A stretch of DNA of 64,000 bases from Patescibacteria group bacterium (lineage in GTDB: Bacteria; Patescibacteriota; Patescibacteriia; 2-12-FULL-60-25), in the NCBI GenBank assembly GCA_031082005.1, contig JAVHLR010000001.1, positions 191,251 through 255,250 of the forward strand, in the 5' to 3' direction. The notes under the pieces are model-generated. The model saw only the letters and a list, made by a program, of their open reading frames with translations. It searched no databases and was not told the DNA's origin. Made by a program: the position numbers and the translations under genes. This document shows, in pieces, positions 17,100-25,718 of the stretch (position 1 is its first letter; each line of letters opens with the position of its first letter).

Positions 17100-18536
17100 T
17101 CAGGGCTGTGCAACCACGCTGACCGGTGAGGATGTGTTCTCTGCGGTTTTGGATAATGCATCAGTGGCTTTACCGCCGAAGGTTAGCGTACCGATCGTAT
17201 TCCAGGGACCCGTCGACACCGTGCAAGGCGCCGCTCCTTCGCAATGTTTGAGGACTGCACCATCTTTCATGACATCGATCGACAGTATTCCGTCATCATC
17301 CGAAGCACTGACGGTCACATCCAGTTTTTCTCCGAGATAGATCGAATCCTTGGCTGGCGATACCGTGATGCTCGGTTCGTCATTTTCGCTGACAGTCACA
17401 TATTTGGGGAAAGATGTGTATTTGGTCTCGTAGTTGCTGGTCACTCGGCCTTTAACCTCATGGACCGTCCCCAATGTTTGGTTGGTCAGATAGCCCGTCC
17501 ATTGGCATAAGTGCGAACCGTTGGCGCAACTTCCGACTATCTGGCTATCCACGAAGATATCGACGCGTCCGACAGCGATTTCAGAGTTTACGTCGATCGT
17601 TACCCCGACCAACTGATTCGGTTTGACTTGCGTGCGTGCCAAACGCACCGTCACTTTATCCGTGCCGTTGGCTACCGTGGTTAGCGTCTCCGTATCCGTC
17701 AGTGTCGTCGCGTCCAGTTTCGTGACGATCGCTTTCGCTACATAGCTGCTGGCCGTATTGGACGGCGGGATCTGATAATCGCTCGAACATGCCGTCACGG
17801 CATTGCAGCTTTTGATGAGCGTGGTATCGATGAACAGCTCTATCTTACTTATGGCTCCGACGCTCGGTGCTGATGCGGATAAGGTGACGATCTCGCCGGC
17901 CATTGCGTTCGTTTTGGAGACGGAAAAGTCGAAGGCAGTCGGGGGAGTAGTGGGTTCGGTCGGAGTGGTGCTGGTCGGGGTATCCGTCGGTGTCGTCGGG
18001 GTGCTGGTGAGTTTCAGGTTGAAATTGATGGTTGACGCGCTTGCTGACTCTGTCGCCGGTGCGAAATCAGCAACGGCTACGATCGGTGCGCCGATCTTGT
18101 AGTCCACGAAGAAGCCGTCCGGTAGATCATCGATTTTCTTGTTCCAGTCTGCGCCGTACAGGGATTCGGCTAGATCTTCGGTCGTGATCCAGCGCAGTGT
18201 CCCGTTCGCGGCGACGGCATAGACCTTGGGAATGCTTTCCACCTTGATCATGCGCACGCCCGGCTTGTACGTGACGTTCTTGGCCAGGGAGATGGCTTGC
18301 AGCTCGTCCAACGACAAGGCTTTGACGCCGGTGAAGTCGTTGTACCAAGTCTGATAAGTCTTAAGATTAGGGAAAACGTAACGTTTTCCGTCCTCGCCGT
18401 AATAGTACACTGCGTCGCCCGGTCCTTTGATGAGGTCGCCGCTTTGCAGCGTCGTCGCGCCCGTTGGCATCGGCAATAGTGCACTCGTCATGCAAGCTAT
18501 GAGCGCCAGGTTATGTAAAGTTTGCTTGAGTTTCAT
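17100..18536 (-). CDS. Secreted surface protein: GDLIKG domain plus Ig-like repeats
   Basis: About 478 aa from the ATG at 18536. Signal peptide MKLKQTLHNLALIACMTSALL..., then the same GDLIKG domain as the neighbour (residues about 30-160), a Thr/Pro linker (TPTTPTDTPTSTTPTEPTTP) and three Ig-like beta domains of about 85 residues each, two with a Cys pair (KSCNAVTACSS, LKHCEGAAPC). Likely cell-surface or extracellular; adhesion or S-layer-associated role is an inference from architecture. Confidence 0.8.
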   Translation of the reverse strand: MKLKQTLHNLALIACMTSALLPMPTGATTLQSGDLIKGPGDAVYYYGEDGKRYVFPNLKTYQTWYNDFTGVKALSLDELQAISLAKNVTYKPGVRMIKVESIPKVYAVAANGTLRWITTEDLAESLYGADWNKKIDDLPDGFFVDYKIGAPIVAVADFAPATESASASTINFNLKLTSTPTTPTDTPTSTTPTEPTTPPTAFDFSVSKTNAMAGEIVTLSASAPSVGAISKIELFIDTTLIKSCNAVTACSSDYQIPPSNTASSYVAKAIVTKLDATTLTDTETLTTVANGTDKVTVRLARTQVKPNQLVGVTIDVNSEIAVGRVDIFVDSQIVGSCANGSHLCQWTGYLTNQTLGTVHEVKGRVTSNYETKYTSFPKYVTVSENDEPSITVSPAKDSIYLGEKLDVTVSASDDDGILSIDVMKDGAVLKHCEGAAPCTVSTGPWNTIGTLTFGGKATDALSKTAENTSSPVSVVAQP

Positions 18537-18659
18537 ATGCCTCAAAGAATAACAATTTTACCGCTGCTTGGCGATACACCCGACCTAAAAGGCGCGATTC
18601 GTCGCGCCATGAGTATCCTTCGTCTCGAATGCGAATCGCTGGATGCAGATGCTGCTGCT

Positions 18660-19142
18660 TCAACCGTCTAGTCTCCTGTGCCAATACATGGCCTTGATTG
18701 AACGCTTTGGTCTTCCATTTTTTACGCCGAACGTCCAATTGTGCTGTCCCGGCGTTTTTTTCGAGGACAGGTTGCTTATGGCTTTTCCCTTGCCGACATA
18801 AAAACCGACATGTTCGTGTCCAAAAGAAAAATTCTTGTCTTTCTTGTCGTCCATCGCGTCCCAGACCAGGATGCATCCCGTTTTGGGTCGCGCGACTTTT
18901 TTCCATCCCGATTTCTCCAGGTCACGGACTAAACCAAAGACCGTCACATGCGACTCTTGGATCAGGTCGAAGTGCTTCAATGCGAAAGAGGGGAAGTAGG
19001 CACAGGAAAGGTTCCCGTTTTGCGTCAGGTCTCTGTTTTTTCCGTCCACTTTGCCGTACACATGACGGAACATCTCCGTTCCGACAGCTCCCTTGATCAG
19101 CGCGATGTATGTTTCGAATAACTGCAATGTGACTTTCGGCAT
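18660..19142 (-). CDS. Putative NlpC/P60- or CHAP-like amidase fold protein
   Basis: 160 aa. A Cys in LSCAYFPSFALKHF near residue 46 and a His in GHEHVGFYVGKGKAISN near 109 are spaced and set as in papain-like NlpC/P60 and CHAP peptidoglycan hydrolases, with 'TGCILVW' as the usual strand between. No signal peptide is visible, which is unusual for a wall hydrolase. The assignment rests on motif layout only. Confidence 0.5.
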   Translation of the reverse strand: MPKVTLQLFETYIALIKGAVGTEMFRHVYGKVDGKNRDLTQNGNLSCAYFPSFALKHFDLIQESHVTVFGLVRDLEKSGWKKVARPKTGCILVWDAMDDKKDKNFSFGHEHVGFYVGKGKAISNLSSKKTPGQHNWTFGVKNGRPKRSIKAMYWHRRLDG

Positions 19143-19154
19143 ATTCGGATATCG

Positions 19155-19189
19155 TCATCTTGAGCGGCGTCGAAAGATCTTCAAGATAA
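19155..19189. repeat. Short palindromic repeat
   Basis: GTCATCTTGAGCGGCGTCG then AAAGATCTTCAAGAT; same family as 10697. Confidence 0.55.
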
Positions 19190-19203
19190 TGTTCTTATCA
19201 TGA

Positions 19204-19836
19204 TTAGATATTTTTCAATCCTTCCAGCGCTGCCCGCGGGTCAGTTGAACTGAAGATGCTGCTGCCCGCATAAAAAATCGATACGCCGGCGGTTTTCAGT
19301 TCGGCGATATTATCTTTCGTCACGCCGCCGTCGAAACTGACCGCTAGATCCGGCCACCTTTTTTTCAGCTGTTGGACCTTATCGATCGTATGCGGAAGGA
19401 TTTTTCGACCGTTGAAGCCAGGCTCTACCCCCAGTACGAGAACCTCATCCACCATTTCAGAGAAAGGCTCCAGCTCCTCGATTTTAGTCTTTGGATTCAA
19501 GGCGAGGCCGCAGCGCCAACCGTTATCCTGGCAGAACATCAGCAACTCGGCATGGTCTATCGGCGCTTCGATATGCCACACGGCTCCCATGATTTTCTTA
19601 TTGTCCGTAGCTGCAAGCAAGTAGCTGCGCGGATCGCTTACCATCAGATGAAGGATGAAATTTGGCCCGTCCTTGAGCTCCCGCAATGCGTCTAGATCAT
19701 GCCAGTCGCTGTTGGGCACCAACGTATCGTCCAACACATCAAGTTGGAGTATATCTGTGGCGTCTTTGATCTTTTCCCATCTGGCCTTGAACTCGGTTTC
19801 GTCCTGGACCAGGATGGTGGGTATTACGGTGTTCAT
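19204..19836 (-). CDS. rpe: Ribulose-phosphate 3-epimerase
   Basis: 210 aa TIM barrel interconverting ribulose-5-phosphate and xylulose-5-phosphate. Family signatures: ILQLDVLDDTLVPN (usually HVDVMDGxFVPN), LHLMVSDP, VLGVEPGFNGRK and SFDGGVTKDNI. The first metal-binding segment is atypical (QLDVLDD) but the two Asp remain. Sits upstream of the transketolase region and downstream of rpiB on the same strand. Confidence 0.88.
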   Translation of the reverse strand: MNTVIPTILVQDETEFKARWEKIKDATDILQLDVLDDTLVPNSDWHDLDALRELKDGPNFILHLMVSDPRSYLLAATDNKKIMGAVWHIEAPIDHAELLMFCQDNGWRCGLALNPKTKIEELEPFSEMVDEVLVLGVEPGFNGRKILPHTIDKVQQLKKRWPDLAVSFDGGVTKDNIAELKTAGVSIFYAGSSIFSSTDPRAALEGLKNI

Positions 19837-19922
19837 AATTTTTCGTTTATTCCTCGTTGGTCATCGCCGCCAGCCAACCGTCAGACAGGTGCAGACGGGA
19901 ATCCAGCGCCAGTGTGCGCGTT

Positions 19923-20360
19923 TCATCCAAGTTGTTTGACTCGCCTCACATGTCTCCCGGCAGTCGGGGCCTTGGTCTTCAAGAAGAGTTCGAGAAGTTT
20001 TTTGGCTTCTGCGGGTTTTTGTCTCCAGCCCGAGAAGGCTATCACGTTGGCGTCGTTATGCTCACGTGCCAGCTTCACGGTCTGTCCATCGAAAGCATCG
20101 AAAGCGCGAACTCCCTTGATACGATTGGCTGCCATGGTCACACCCACGCCGCTGCCGCAAGACAGTATGCCGCGGCTGCCCGGGTTGCGCGCCACCAGTT
20201 TCGCCAGTTTTTGTGCTACCAGCGGGTAATCGTCGCCCGCCTCGAAATCTGGCGTCAAATCCTCCAGAACCCAGTCAGCCTCATCCGTCAGGACCTTTTT
20301 TAGCGCTTCTTTCAGCCCATGTCCCGCATGGTCAGCTCCGATATAAAGGATTTTATGCAT
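19923..20360 (-). CDS. rpiB: Ribose-5-phosphate isomerase B
   Basis: 145 aa from the ATG at 20360 (MHKILYIGADHAGHGLKEAL). RpiB/LacAB family: GADHAG, the active-site Cys in LSCGSGVGVTMAANR, and EHNDANVIAFSG. Interconverts ribose-5-phosphate and ribulose-5-phosphate. The 44 extra residues of the track ORF have no family support, and TAAACT 8 bases before this ATG fits the local leaderless pattern. Confidence 0.9.
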   Translation of the reverse strand: MHKILYIGADHAGHGLKEALKKVLTDEADWVLEDLTPDFEAGDDYPLVAQKLAKLVARNPGSRGILSCGSGVGVTMAANRIKGVRAFDAFDGQTVKLAREHNDANVIAFSGWRQKPAEAKKLLELFLKTKAPTAGRHVRRVKQLG

Positions 20361-20391
20361 ATGCGGGAAGTTTATCACATTATTCCAGGGG

Positions 20392-20421
20392 TTGACGTCA
20401 GGGCTAAAAACACCGCATGAT
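20392..20421 (+). promoter_or_regulatory. Possible ileS promoter
   Basis: TTGACG, 18-base spacer, CATGAT. If real, the ATG at 20417 lies inside the -10 and translation must begin at 20435. Confidence 0.4.
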
Positions 20422-20434
20422 AGACAGACCAAAT

Positions 20435-23400
20435 ATGACGAACGACAATGAAACTCGAGCAAAAAGTCCGGACGCGCCTGCCGTAGCCCCATCCCGACCT
20501 AATTTTCCTCAAATAGAGGAAGAGATTTCCGGTTTTTGGAAAAAAAACGATATTTTCCGCCGTTCCATCGATGAACGTCCTGAAAACAAAGGCTATGTTT
20601 TTTATGATGGTCCGCCTTTCGCCAACGGCACGCCGCATTATGGCCATCTTTTGCAGTCAGTCATCAAAGATGCGGTCCCGCGCTATTTCACCATGCAAGG
20701 CTATCGCATCCCGCGCGTTTGGGGTTGGGATTGTCATGGTCTTCCTGCCGAGAACCTGATCGAAAAACGCCTCAAGCTGAATTCCAAGAAAGAGATCGAA
20801 AGTTTCGGCATCGACAATTTCAACCAAGCTTGTGCTTCGTCCGTGATGGAGTTCACCGGCGAATGGGATCGTTATGTGCACCGCATCGGCCGCTGGGTCG
20901 AATTCGAAGGCGCCTATCGCACCATGGACGCTTCATATATCGAATCAGTCTGGTGGGCTTTTTCCGAGCTCTGCGCCAAAGATCTGGTCTACAAAGATTT
21001 ACGCGTCTCTTTATATTGTCCGCACTGCTCCACGCCGCTCTCGAATTTCGAGATTGCGATGCAGAACTCGTATCTCGATGTGGCCGATCCCGCCATCACC
21101 ATTAAGTTCAAGCTCAAAGAAGAGGCCGACACGTATCTCCTGGCTTGGACGACGACGCCTTGGACCCTACTCGCCAACGTCGCCTTGGCGGTCAATCCGA
21201 CCGAGATGTACGTAAAGGTTCGTGTAGATGCCGATAATGCGTCCTATATAGTCGCCGAAAAACTGATGCAGTCCGTCTTCCGTCAATATTACCCGTTGGC
21301 CGAAGGCGAACCCCCGTTCGAGGTCGTATCAAAAATCCAGGGGAGTGATTTGGTCGGTTTAGCTTATGAGCCCCTGTATCCGCTTTCTCCGGAGAACCTG
21401 GAGATACTCACGGCGCGCGCCGGAAAGAATTTGCATCACGTGGTCGGCATGGATTACGTGACCATGACTGACGGTACCGGCATCGTGCATACTGCTCCGG
21501 CTTTCGGCGAAGAAGACTTCCAAGCCTCCAAGGTTCATGATCTGCCGGTCGTCGTGACCGTCGATGACGAAGGCAAACAAAAACCCGAAACCGGATTCGT
21601 CGCCGGCATCTATATCAAGGATTCCGATCCAAAGGTGATCGCGGACCTCGAAGCCCGTGGTTTGCTTTATCGCAGCGAGAAAGTCGAGCACAGCGTTCCG
21701 GCCTGTTGGCGTTGCAATACACTGTTGTTCTACAAAGCACAATCAGCTTGGTTCGTGAACGTGACGAAGCTTAAGCCCAAGATGCTCGAGACGGCCAAGA
21801 AGATCAATTGGCACCCCGAGACCTTCAAGACAGGACGCTTCGGCAATGGTCTGGAGACCGCACCGGACTGGTGCATTTCACGTACGCGTTTTTGGGGCGC
21901 ACCCTTGCCTGTTTGGCGCTGCACCCAATGTTCCGAACAGAAGATCTTCGGTTCGGTTGCCGAACTCGAGAAAGCCTCCGGCACCAAGATCGGCGCAAAA
22001 GAGATGATGGAACTGCATCGTCCGAATATCGATAAGATCACCGTGCCCTGCGCGTGCGGCGGTACGATGCAGCGCATCCCGGACGTCTTCGATTGCTGGT
22101 TCGAGTCGGGTAGCATGCCTTTTGCTTCAGTACATTATCCCTTCGAGAAAAAAGATTGGTTCGAGCAGAACTTCCCGGCCGATTTCATCGCCGAAGCGCA
22201 GGACCAGACGCGCGGTTGGTTCTACACCCTGCATGTCCTGGCTACGGCCTTGTTCAACAAGCCCGCCTTCAAGAACGTAATCGTGACCGGCATGATCTTG
22301 GCGGAAGACGGCAAGAAGATGTCCAAGAGCCTCAAGAACTATCCCGATCCCTGGGACCTCATGATCAATTACGGTTCCGACAGCTTGCGTTATTATCTCC
22401 TGTCTTCCCCCGTGCTGCAGGCCGACTCCTTGAACTTCTCCGAGAAGGATGTGGCCGTCATCCAGCGTACTCTGTTCGGCACGTTGTGGAACGTCCGCGC
22501 CTTCTATCTTATGTATGCCGGCGCCGACCAGCCCGAAATGACGAAGCCGCGCAGCATGCATGTGCTCGACCGCTGGCTCTTCTCGCGCCTCATGTCCGTC
22601 ACGCGCGACATCACGTCCAACATGGAGAACTACGACCTCGTCGCCGCGACGCGCCCCCTGCGCGCCTGGGTGGACGATCTATCGACCTGGTGGCTCCGTC
22701 GTTCGCGCGAACGCATGAAGGGGGCGGACGATTACGAGAAGCAGGATGCGTTGCGCACTTTGCGTGAAGTCTTGCTCGAGACGGCCAAGCTCTTGGCTCC
22801 CTTCACTCCGTTCATGGCGGACAGACTGTATCAGGACATGGCCGGACCTAAGATGTCCGTTCATCTCGACCGCTGGCCCAAGGTCGAAGACAAGGTTATC
22901 GACGAACAACTGATGACGGATATGGCCTGGGTCCGCGACGTCGTCACTTCCGGTCTCGAGTTACGTGCGCGTCATAAGATCCCCGTGCGCCAAGCGCTCG
23001 CCAGCCTGACGGTGTCGATGCGTGACGCCGCTCTGTCTGCGCGCCTGACTCTGCGCACCGAACTTCTCGCGCTCATCAAAGACGAACTGAACGTCGAGAA
23101 CGTGATCTTGAACGGCGGTATCGATACAGGTGAACAGGCCTGGACCGCCGAACTCGATACGAACATCACGCCGGATCTTAAGAAGAAGGGGATGGCTCGT
23201 GAGATCGCACGTCAGATCATGAATCTACGTAAAGAATCAGGTCTTACCCCGCAGGACTCAATCCAGGTCAGCCTCGCGGTCAGCGATCAGGGTTTGCGCG
23301 ACACGCTCGAAGAAATCGCGGACTCGGCTGTCGCCGGTGCTAACGTCCAATCCCATTCCGTCGGTGAGACGTTGGATGCGGAAATAGTTTCGCAGACAGA

Positions 23401-23449
23401 AGTGAAACTAGACGGCCAACCGATCCAGATAGGAATCAAGAAAGTCTAG
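20435..23449 (+). CDS. ileS: Isoleucyl-tRNA synthetase
   Basis: About 1004 aa class I synthetase charging tRNA-Ile. HIGH-type motif PFANGTPHYGH near residue 68, editing-domain text WTTTPWTLLANVALAVNP, zinc pairs CPHC and CTQCSEQ, KMSKS motif GKKMSKSLKNYPDP, and a C-terminal anticodon-binding region. Length and C-terminus suggest the eukaryote/archaea-like long type. I choose the ATG at 20435 over 20417 because the latter falls in a likely -10 box; either is possible. A terminator follows. Confidence 0.95.
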   Translation: MTNDNETRAKSPDAPAVAPSRPNFPQIEEEISGFWKKNDIFRRSIDERPENKGYVFYDGPPFANGTPHYGHLLQSVIKDAVPRYFTMQGYRIPRVWGWDCHGLPAENLIEKRLKLNSKKEIESFGIDNFNQACASSVMEFTGEWDRYVHRIGRWVEFEGAYRTMDASYIESVWWAFSELCAKDLVYKDLRVSLYCPHCSTPLSNFEIAMQNSYLDVADPAITIKFKLKEEADTYLLAWTTTPWTLLANVALAVNPTEMYVKVRVDADNASYIVAEKLMQSVFRQYYPLAEGEPPFEVVSKIQGSDLVGLAYEPLYPLSPENLEILTARAGKNLHHVVGMDYVTMTDGTGIVHTAPAFGEEDFQASKVHDLPVVVTVDDEGKQKPETGFVAGIYIKDSDPKVIADLEARGLLYRSEKVEHSVPACWRCNTLLFYKAQSAWFVNVTKLKPKMLETAKKINWHPETFKTGRFGNGLETAPDWCISRTRFWGAPLPVWRCTQCSEQKIFGSVAELEKASGTKIGAKEMMELHRPNIDKITVPCACGGTMQRIPDVFDCWFESGSMPFASVHYPFEKKDWFEQNFPADFIAEAQDQTRGWFYTLHVLATALFNKPAFKNVIVTGMILAEDGKKMSKSLKNYPDPWDLMINYGSDSLRYYLLSSPVLQADSLNFSEKDVAVIQRTLFGTLWNVRAFYLMYAGADQPEMTKPRSMHVLDRWLFSRLMSVTRDITSNMENYDLVAATRPLRAWVDDLSTWWLRRSRERMKGADDYEKQDALRTLREVLLETAKLLAPFTPFMADRLYQDMAGPKMSVHLDRWPKVEDKVIDEQLMTDMAWVRDVVTSGLELRARHKIPVRQALASLTVSMRDAALSARLTLRTELLALIKDELNVENVILNGGIDTGEQAWTAELDTNITPDLKKKGMAREIARQIMNLRKESGLTPQDSIQVSLAVSDQGLRDTLEEIADSAVAGANVQSHSVGETLDAEIVSQTEVKLDGQPIQIGIKKV

Positions 23450-23468
23450 ATTAAGCCAAAAAAAGTAG

Positions 23469-23497
23469 ATCGCCCCGGAATGATCCGGGGCGATTTA
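23469..23497 (+). terminator. Intrinsic terminator of ileS
   Basis: ATCGCCCCGGA / TCCGGGGCGAT, 11-bp perfect stem, loop ATGA. Confidence 0.8.
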
Positions 23498-23500
23498 TGA

Positions 23501-23529
23501 TTGACAATCCAGACTTTTCATGTTTATCT
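23501..23529 (+). promoter_or_regulatory. Promoter for the HEXXH gene
   Basis: Perfect TTGACA; -10 is weak (TTATCT at 17, or TATCTA at 18). Confidence 0.45.
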
Positions 23530-23573
23530 ATCCCATCGCAATCGTGCGATCGCTCCTTCGAAAGGATGAAGAT

Positions 23574-25469
23574 ATGGACGAGAAAGAACTCCAGGCCCTC
23601 GCGGCCGTTGAGCCGGAAGTCGCTAGGAAGTTTGTCGAGTTCGAACGGAAGTGCCGCGAGTTCGAGGCGGCACACCCAGGCACCGCAACACTGTGTCCGA
23701 AGAGTACCGCTGATCCGCTCTTTGAGCTGTGGCGTCATCGTTGCTACGACGATCTTGGTTCATGGTTCATGGAGCTGATGTACAGTCGAGTCTGGTTGAA
23801 GATGCCGGAGGTAGAGGCCTTCGTACTCGCCTGCACGGTGGACCAAGGCTCACGCCACAATCACCGTGACTCGAAATACTTTCTCAGGGAGACGCTGTGG
23901 CACGTGATGTGCAATAATTCCTGGTTCGCCGGTGCATCAGACGAGCTGATGACTAAGGTCTGGGATGCTTGGGTCGCTGCCTGTAAGTCATCAAGCATGC
24001 TGATCTCCAACAACCCATGGAATCTGGCCCATCGCGAGATATGGCGGCTGCATGAATGGCCGACCGCACGTCTCCTTGACCATGCCGTCGATGCCGTCGA
24101 TTCCTTCATGCATGCTGCGGACCATGCCCAAGTACCGAAACCCAGGCTGCACGAGATGCGAAAGGCTGCAGACGGTGATTGGAGCGCGTGGCTCAAGGTG
24201 AAGAGCAACGGCAATCCGCCGCCTTTGATCCGTCAACGTCTGCAACCCCTCTTCCTGAAGCACGTCGAACGCTGGGCGCTGCAAGCTCGCGACGCCAGGG
24301 TGGCCGAACGCCGGCAGAAGAAAGCGGAAGCGCGACTGAAACGCGATGAAGAACAGCGTCAATTTCGGGAGCGCGAGTCTAAGGTTGCGGACGCATTGAA
24401 CGCGCTACGTGAAGTCTTGCGGCAGAGCGTCGAGAAACTGGCGGCCGAGCATGATAAACAGGCGCTCCGCGACATGCTCAAGCGAAGGCAAGAGATGGTC
24501 GATTTCGCACCTGGTTGCAGTGACGCTCTGCGCGAAGAAGTCAGGAGCTTCCCGAACGCCCAGTTGATTGACAAGATTGACAAGGCTTTGGCCATCATCG
24601 AGCAGCGTGCACGCGAACAGGAGATGCGGCTGCAGCAGTATCGTGCGCATATTGGACAGCGCGTCCGGCAGATCGTCACGGTCTTCAATGGACTGTTCGA
24701 CCTGGCAATCGACCCCGAGGCTGTGCTGAACGGTACGGTCACTGGCGAATATGCTTCGATCCACTCCGCTCCCAGAGGATCGGGCGTCGGGTTTAGGCTT
24801 CGGCAGTCACTTTGTCTGACGCAAGAACTTCACATGTTCGGAAAGACACGCACCTGGCTCGAACTTGAGGAAGGCGACATCGAGGACGAGATGCTGGATG
24901 CTTATCAGACCGCAAACCTCATCACCTGGCACGAGCTCTCGCATCTAGCCTCCGCATCCACGGTCAGAGCTTGTCTCGAGAAGATTGCTTTTCCTCCTGA
25001 CCTGACCAAGGAGCAGCAGGCGCACGCCCGCGAAGTCGTGCTCGACGCGTTAGCTTTCCGTCTGGGGAGCACGTTCTACGTACATCAGTCTCCGGGTAAG
25101 CCGCTCATCACGAGCGAGAGAGCGCGTCTTCACGTCCTTCGCACTGCCTTGGTCTGTATGGCCCGCCGCGTCATCCGCCATTTGCCCGACGCAGAGTTGG
25201 ATGCGAACCAGGAGGCTCTGTTGCTCCGGCTCCACGCCGAACTCAAGAGTCAGGATGCGGCCTTGGTGCAGACGAGGCAGGCTCTGCGTTACTTGGAAGC
25301 AGCGTTCGGACCTATCATCCAGCGAGGTGGGGTTATCCGCGACTACTATGCGGCTCTCTTCCGTCTGACGCTGAAGTCCGCGGACATCGCCAGCGTCACC
25401 TTCTGCGGCTCCCTCCAAGACAGGGAAGAAGATTCTGAGACCTTCACTCCCCAACACATCCTCCACTAA
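23574..25469 (+). CDS. Large protein with coiled coil and HEXXH motif, possible metalloprotease
   Basis: 631 aa from the ATG at 23574, which follows AAAGGA at 7 bases; the track start is 18 codons earlier. Residues about 240-345 are a charged coiled coil (RQKKAEARLKRDEEQRQFRE). WHELSHLAS near 453-457 fits the zincin HEXXH motif, and about 30 residues on VVLDALAFRLGS could supply a third ligand Asp/Glu as in gluzincin-like families. No signal peptide. Family not recognised; protease activity is an inference from one motif. Confidence 0.6.
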   Translation: MDEKELQALAAVEPEVARKFVEFERKCREFEAAHPGTATLCPKSTADPLFELWRHRCYDDLGSWFMELMYSRVWLKMPEVEAFVLACTVDQGSRHNHRDSKYFLRETLWHVMCNNSWFAGASDELMTKVWDAWVAACKSSSMLISNNPWNLAHREIWRLHEWPTARLLDHAVDAVDSFMHAADHAQVPKPRLHEMRKAADGDWSAWLKVKSNGNPPPLIRQRLQPLFLKHVERWALQARDARVAERRQKKAEARLKRDEEQRQFRERESKVADALNALREVLRQSVEKLAAEHDKQALRDMLKRRQEMVDFAPGCSDALREEVRSFPNAQLIDKIDKALAIIEQRAREQEMRLQQYRAHIGQRVRQIVTVFNGLFDLAIDPEAVLNGTVTGEYASIHSAPRGSGVGFRLRQSLCLTQELHMFGKTRTWLELEEGDIEDEMLDAYQTANLITWHELSHLASASTVRACLEKIAFPPDLTKEQQAHAREVVLDALAFRLGSTFYVHQSPGKPLITSERARLHVLRTALVCMARRVIRHLPDAELDANQEALLLRLHAELKSQDAALVQTRQALRYLEAAFGPIIQRGGVIRDYYAALFRLTLKSADIASVTFCGSLQDREEDSETFTPQHILH

Positions 25470-25471
25470 AT

Positions 25472-25507
25472 AACCCGGCTCGCCACCTCTGGCGCAGCCG
25501 GGTTTCA
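25472..25507 (+). terminator. Terminator of the HEXXH gene
   Basis: AACCCGGCT / AGCCGGGTT; near-identical stem at 34508. Confidence 0.75.
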
Positions 25508-25537
25508 CGTTTACCTATTATTTCTTTCTTCCCTTTA

Positions 25538-25631
25538 GAACAGGGGATAGGGGCTTTTTCGTCAGCGAGGACCTGTTCGAGGTAGATGAAAACGAGCCCC
25601 GCAGCGACGAAAAAGCCCTTACCCCCTGTTC
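25538..25631 (+). repeat. Long inverted-repeat element with conserved core, copy 1
   Basis: 26-nt arms (25538-25563 and 25606-25631) pair at 24 positions plus one G-U, leaving one mismatch. They enclose 42 nt holding TGTTCGAGGTAGA and CGAGCCCCGCA. Copy 2 at 44033 has unrelated arms but the same core. The right arm ends 10 bases before the -35 box of the kinase gene. Could be a structured RNA, a regulatory DNA structure, or a non-autonomous mobile element; no such family is known to me. Confidence 0.8.
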
Positions 25632-25641
25632 GTTCCTACCA

Positions 25642-25670
25642 TTGACAAAAACCTTTAATTACGCTATGTT
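25642..25670 (+). promoter_or_regulatory. Promoter of the Ser/Thr kinase gene
   Basis: TTGACA, 17-base spacer, TATGTT. Confidence 0.7.
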
Positions 25671-25718
25671 CCTACATTCCGGGAATGGGCCCGGACGATC
25701 TTTGAAAGGATAACTAAG

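Noticed and set aside
18511-18906. 131-aa minus ORF overlapping the 18660-19142 gene
   Set aside because: Different frame, Arg/Gln-rich, lacks the Cys and His motifs seen in the 160-aa frame.
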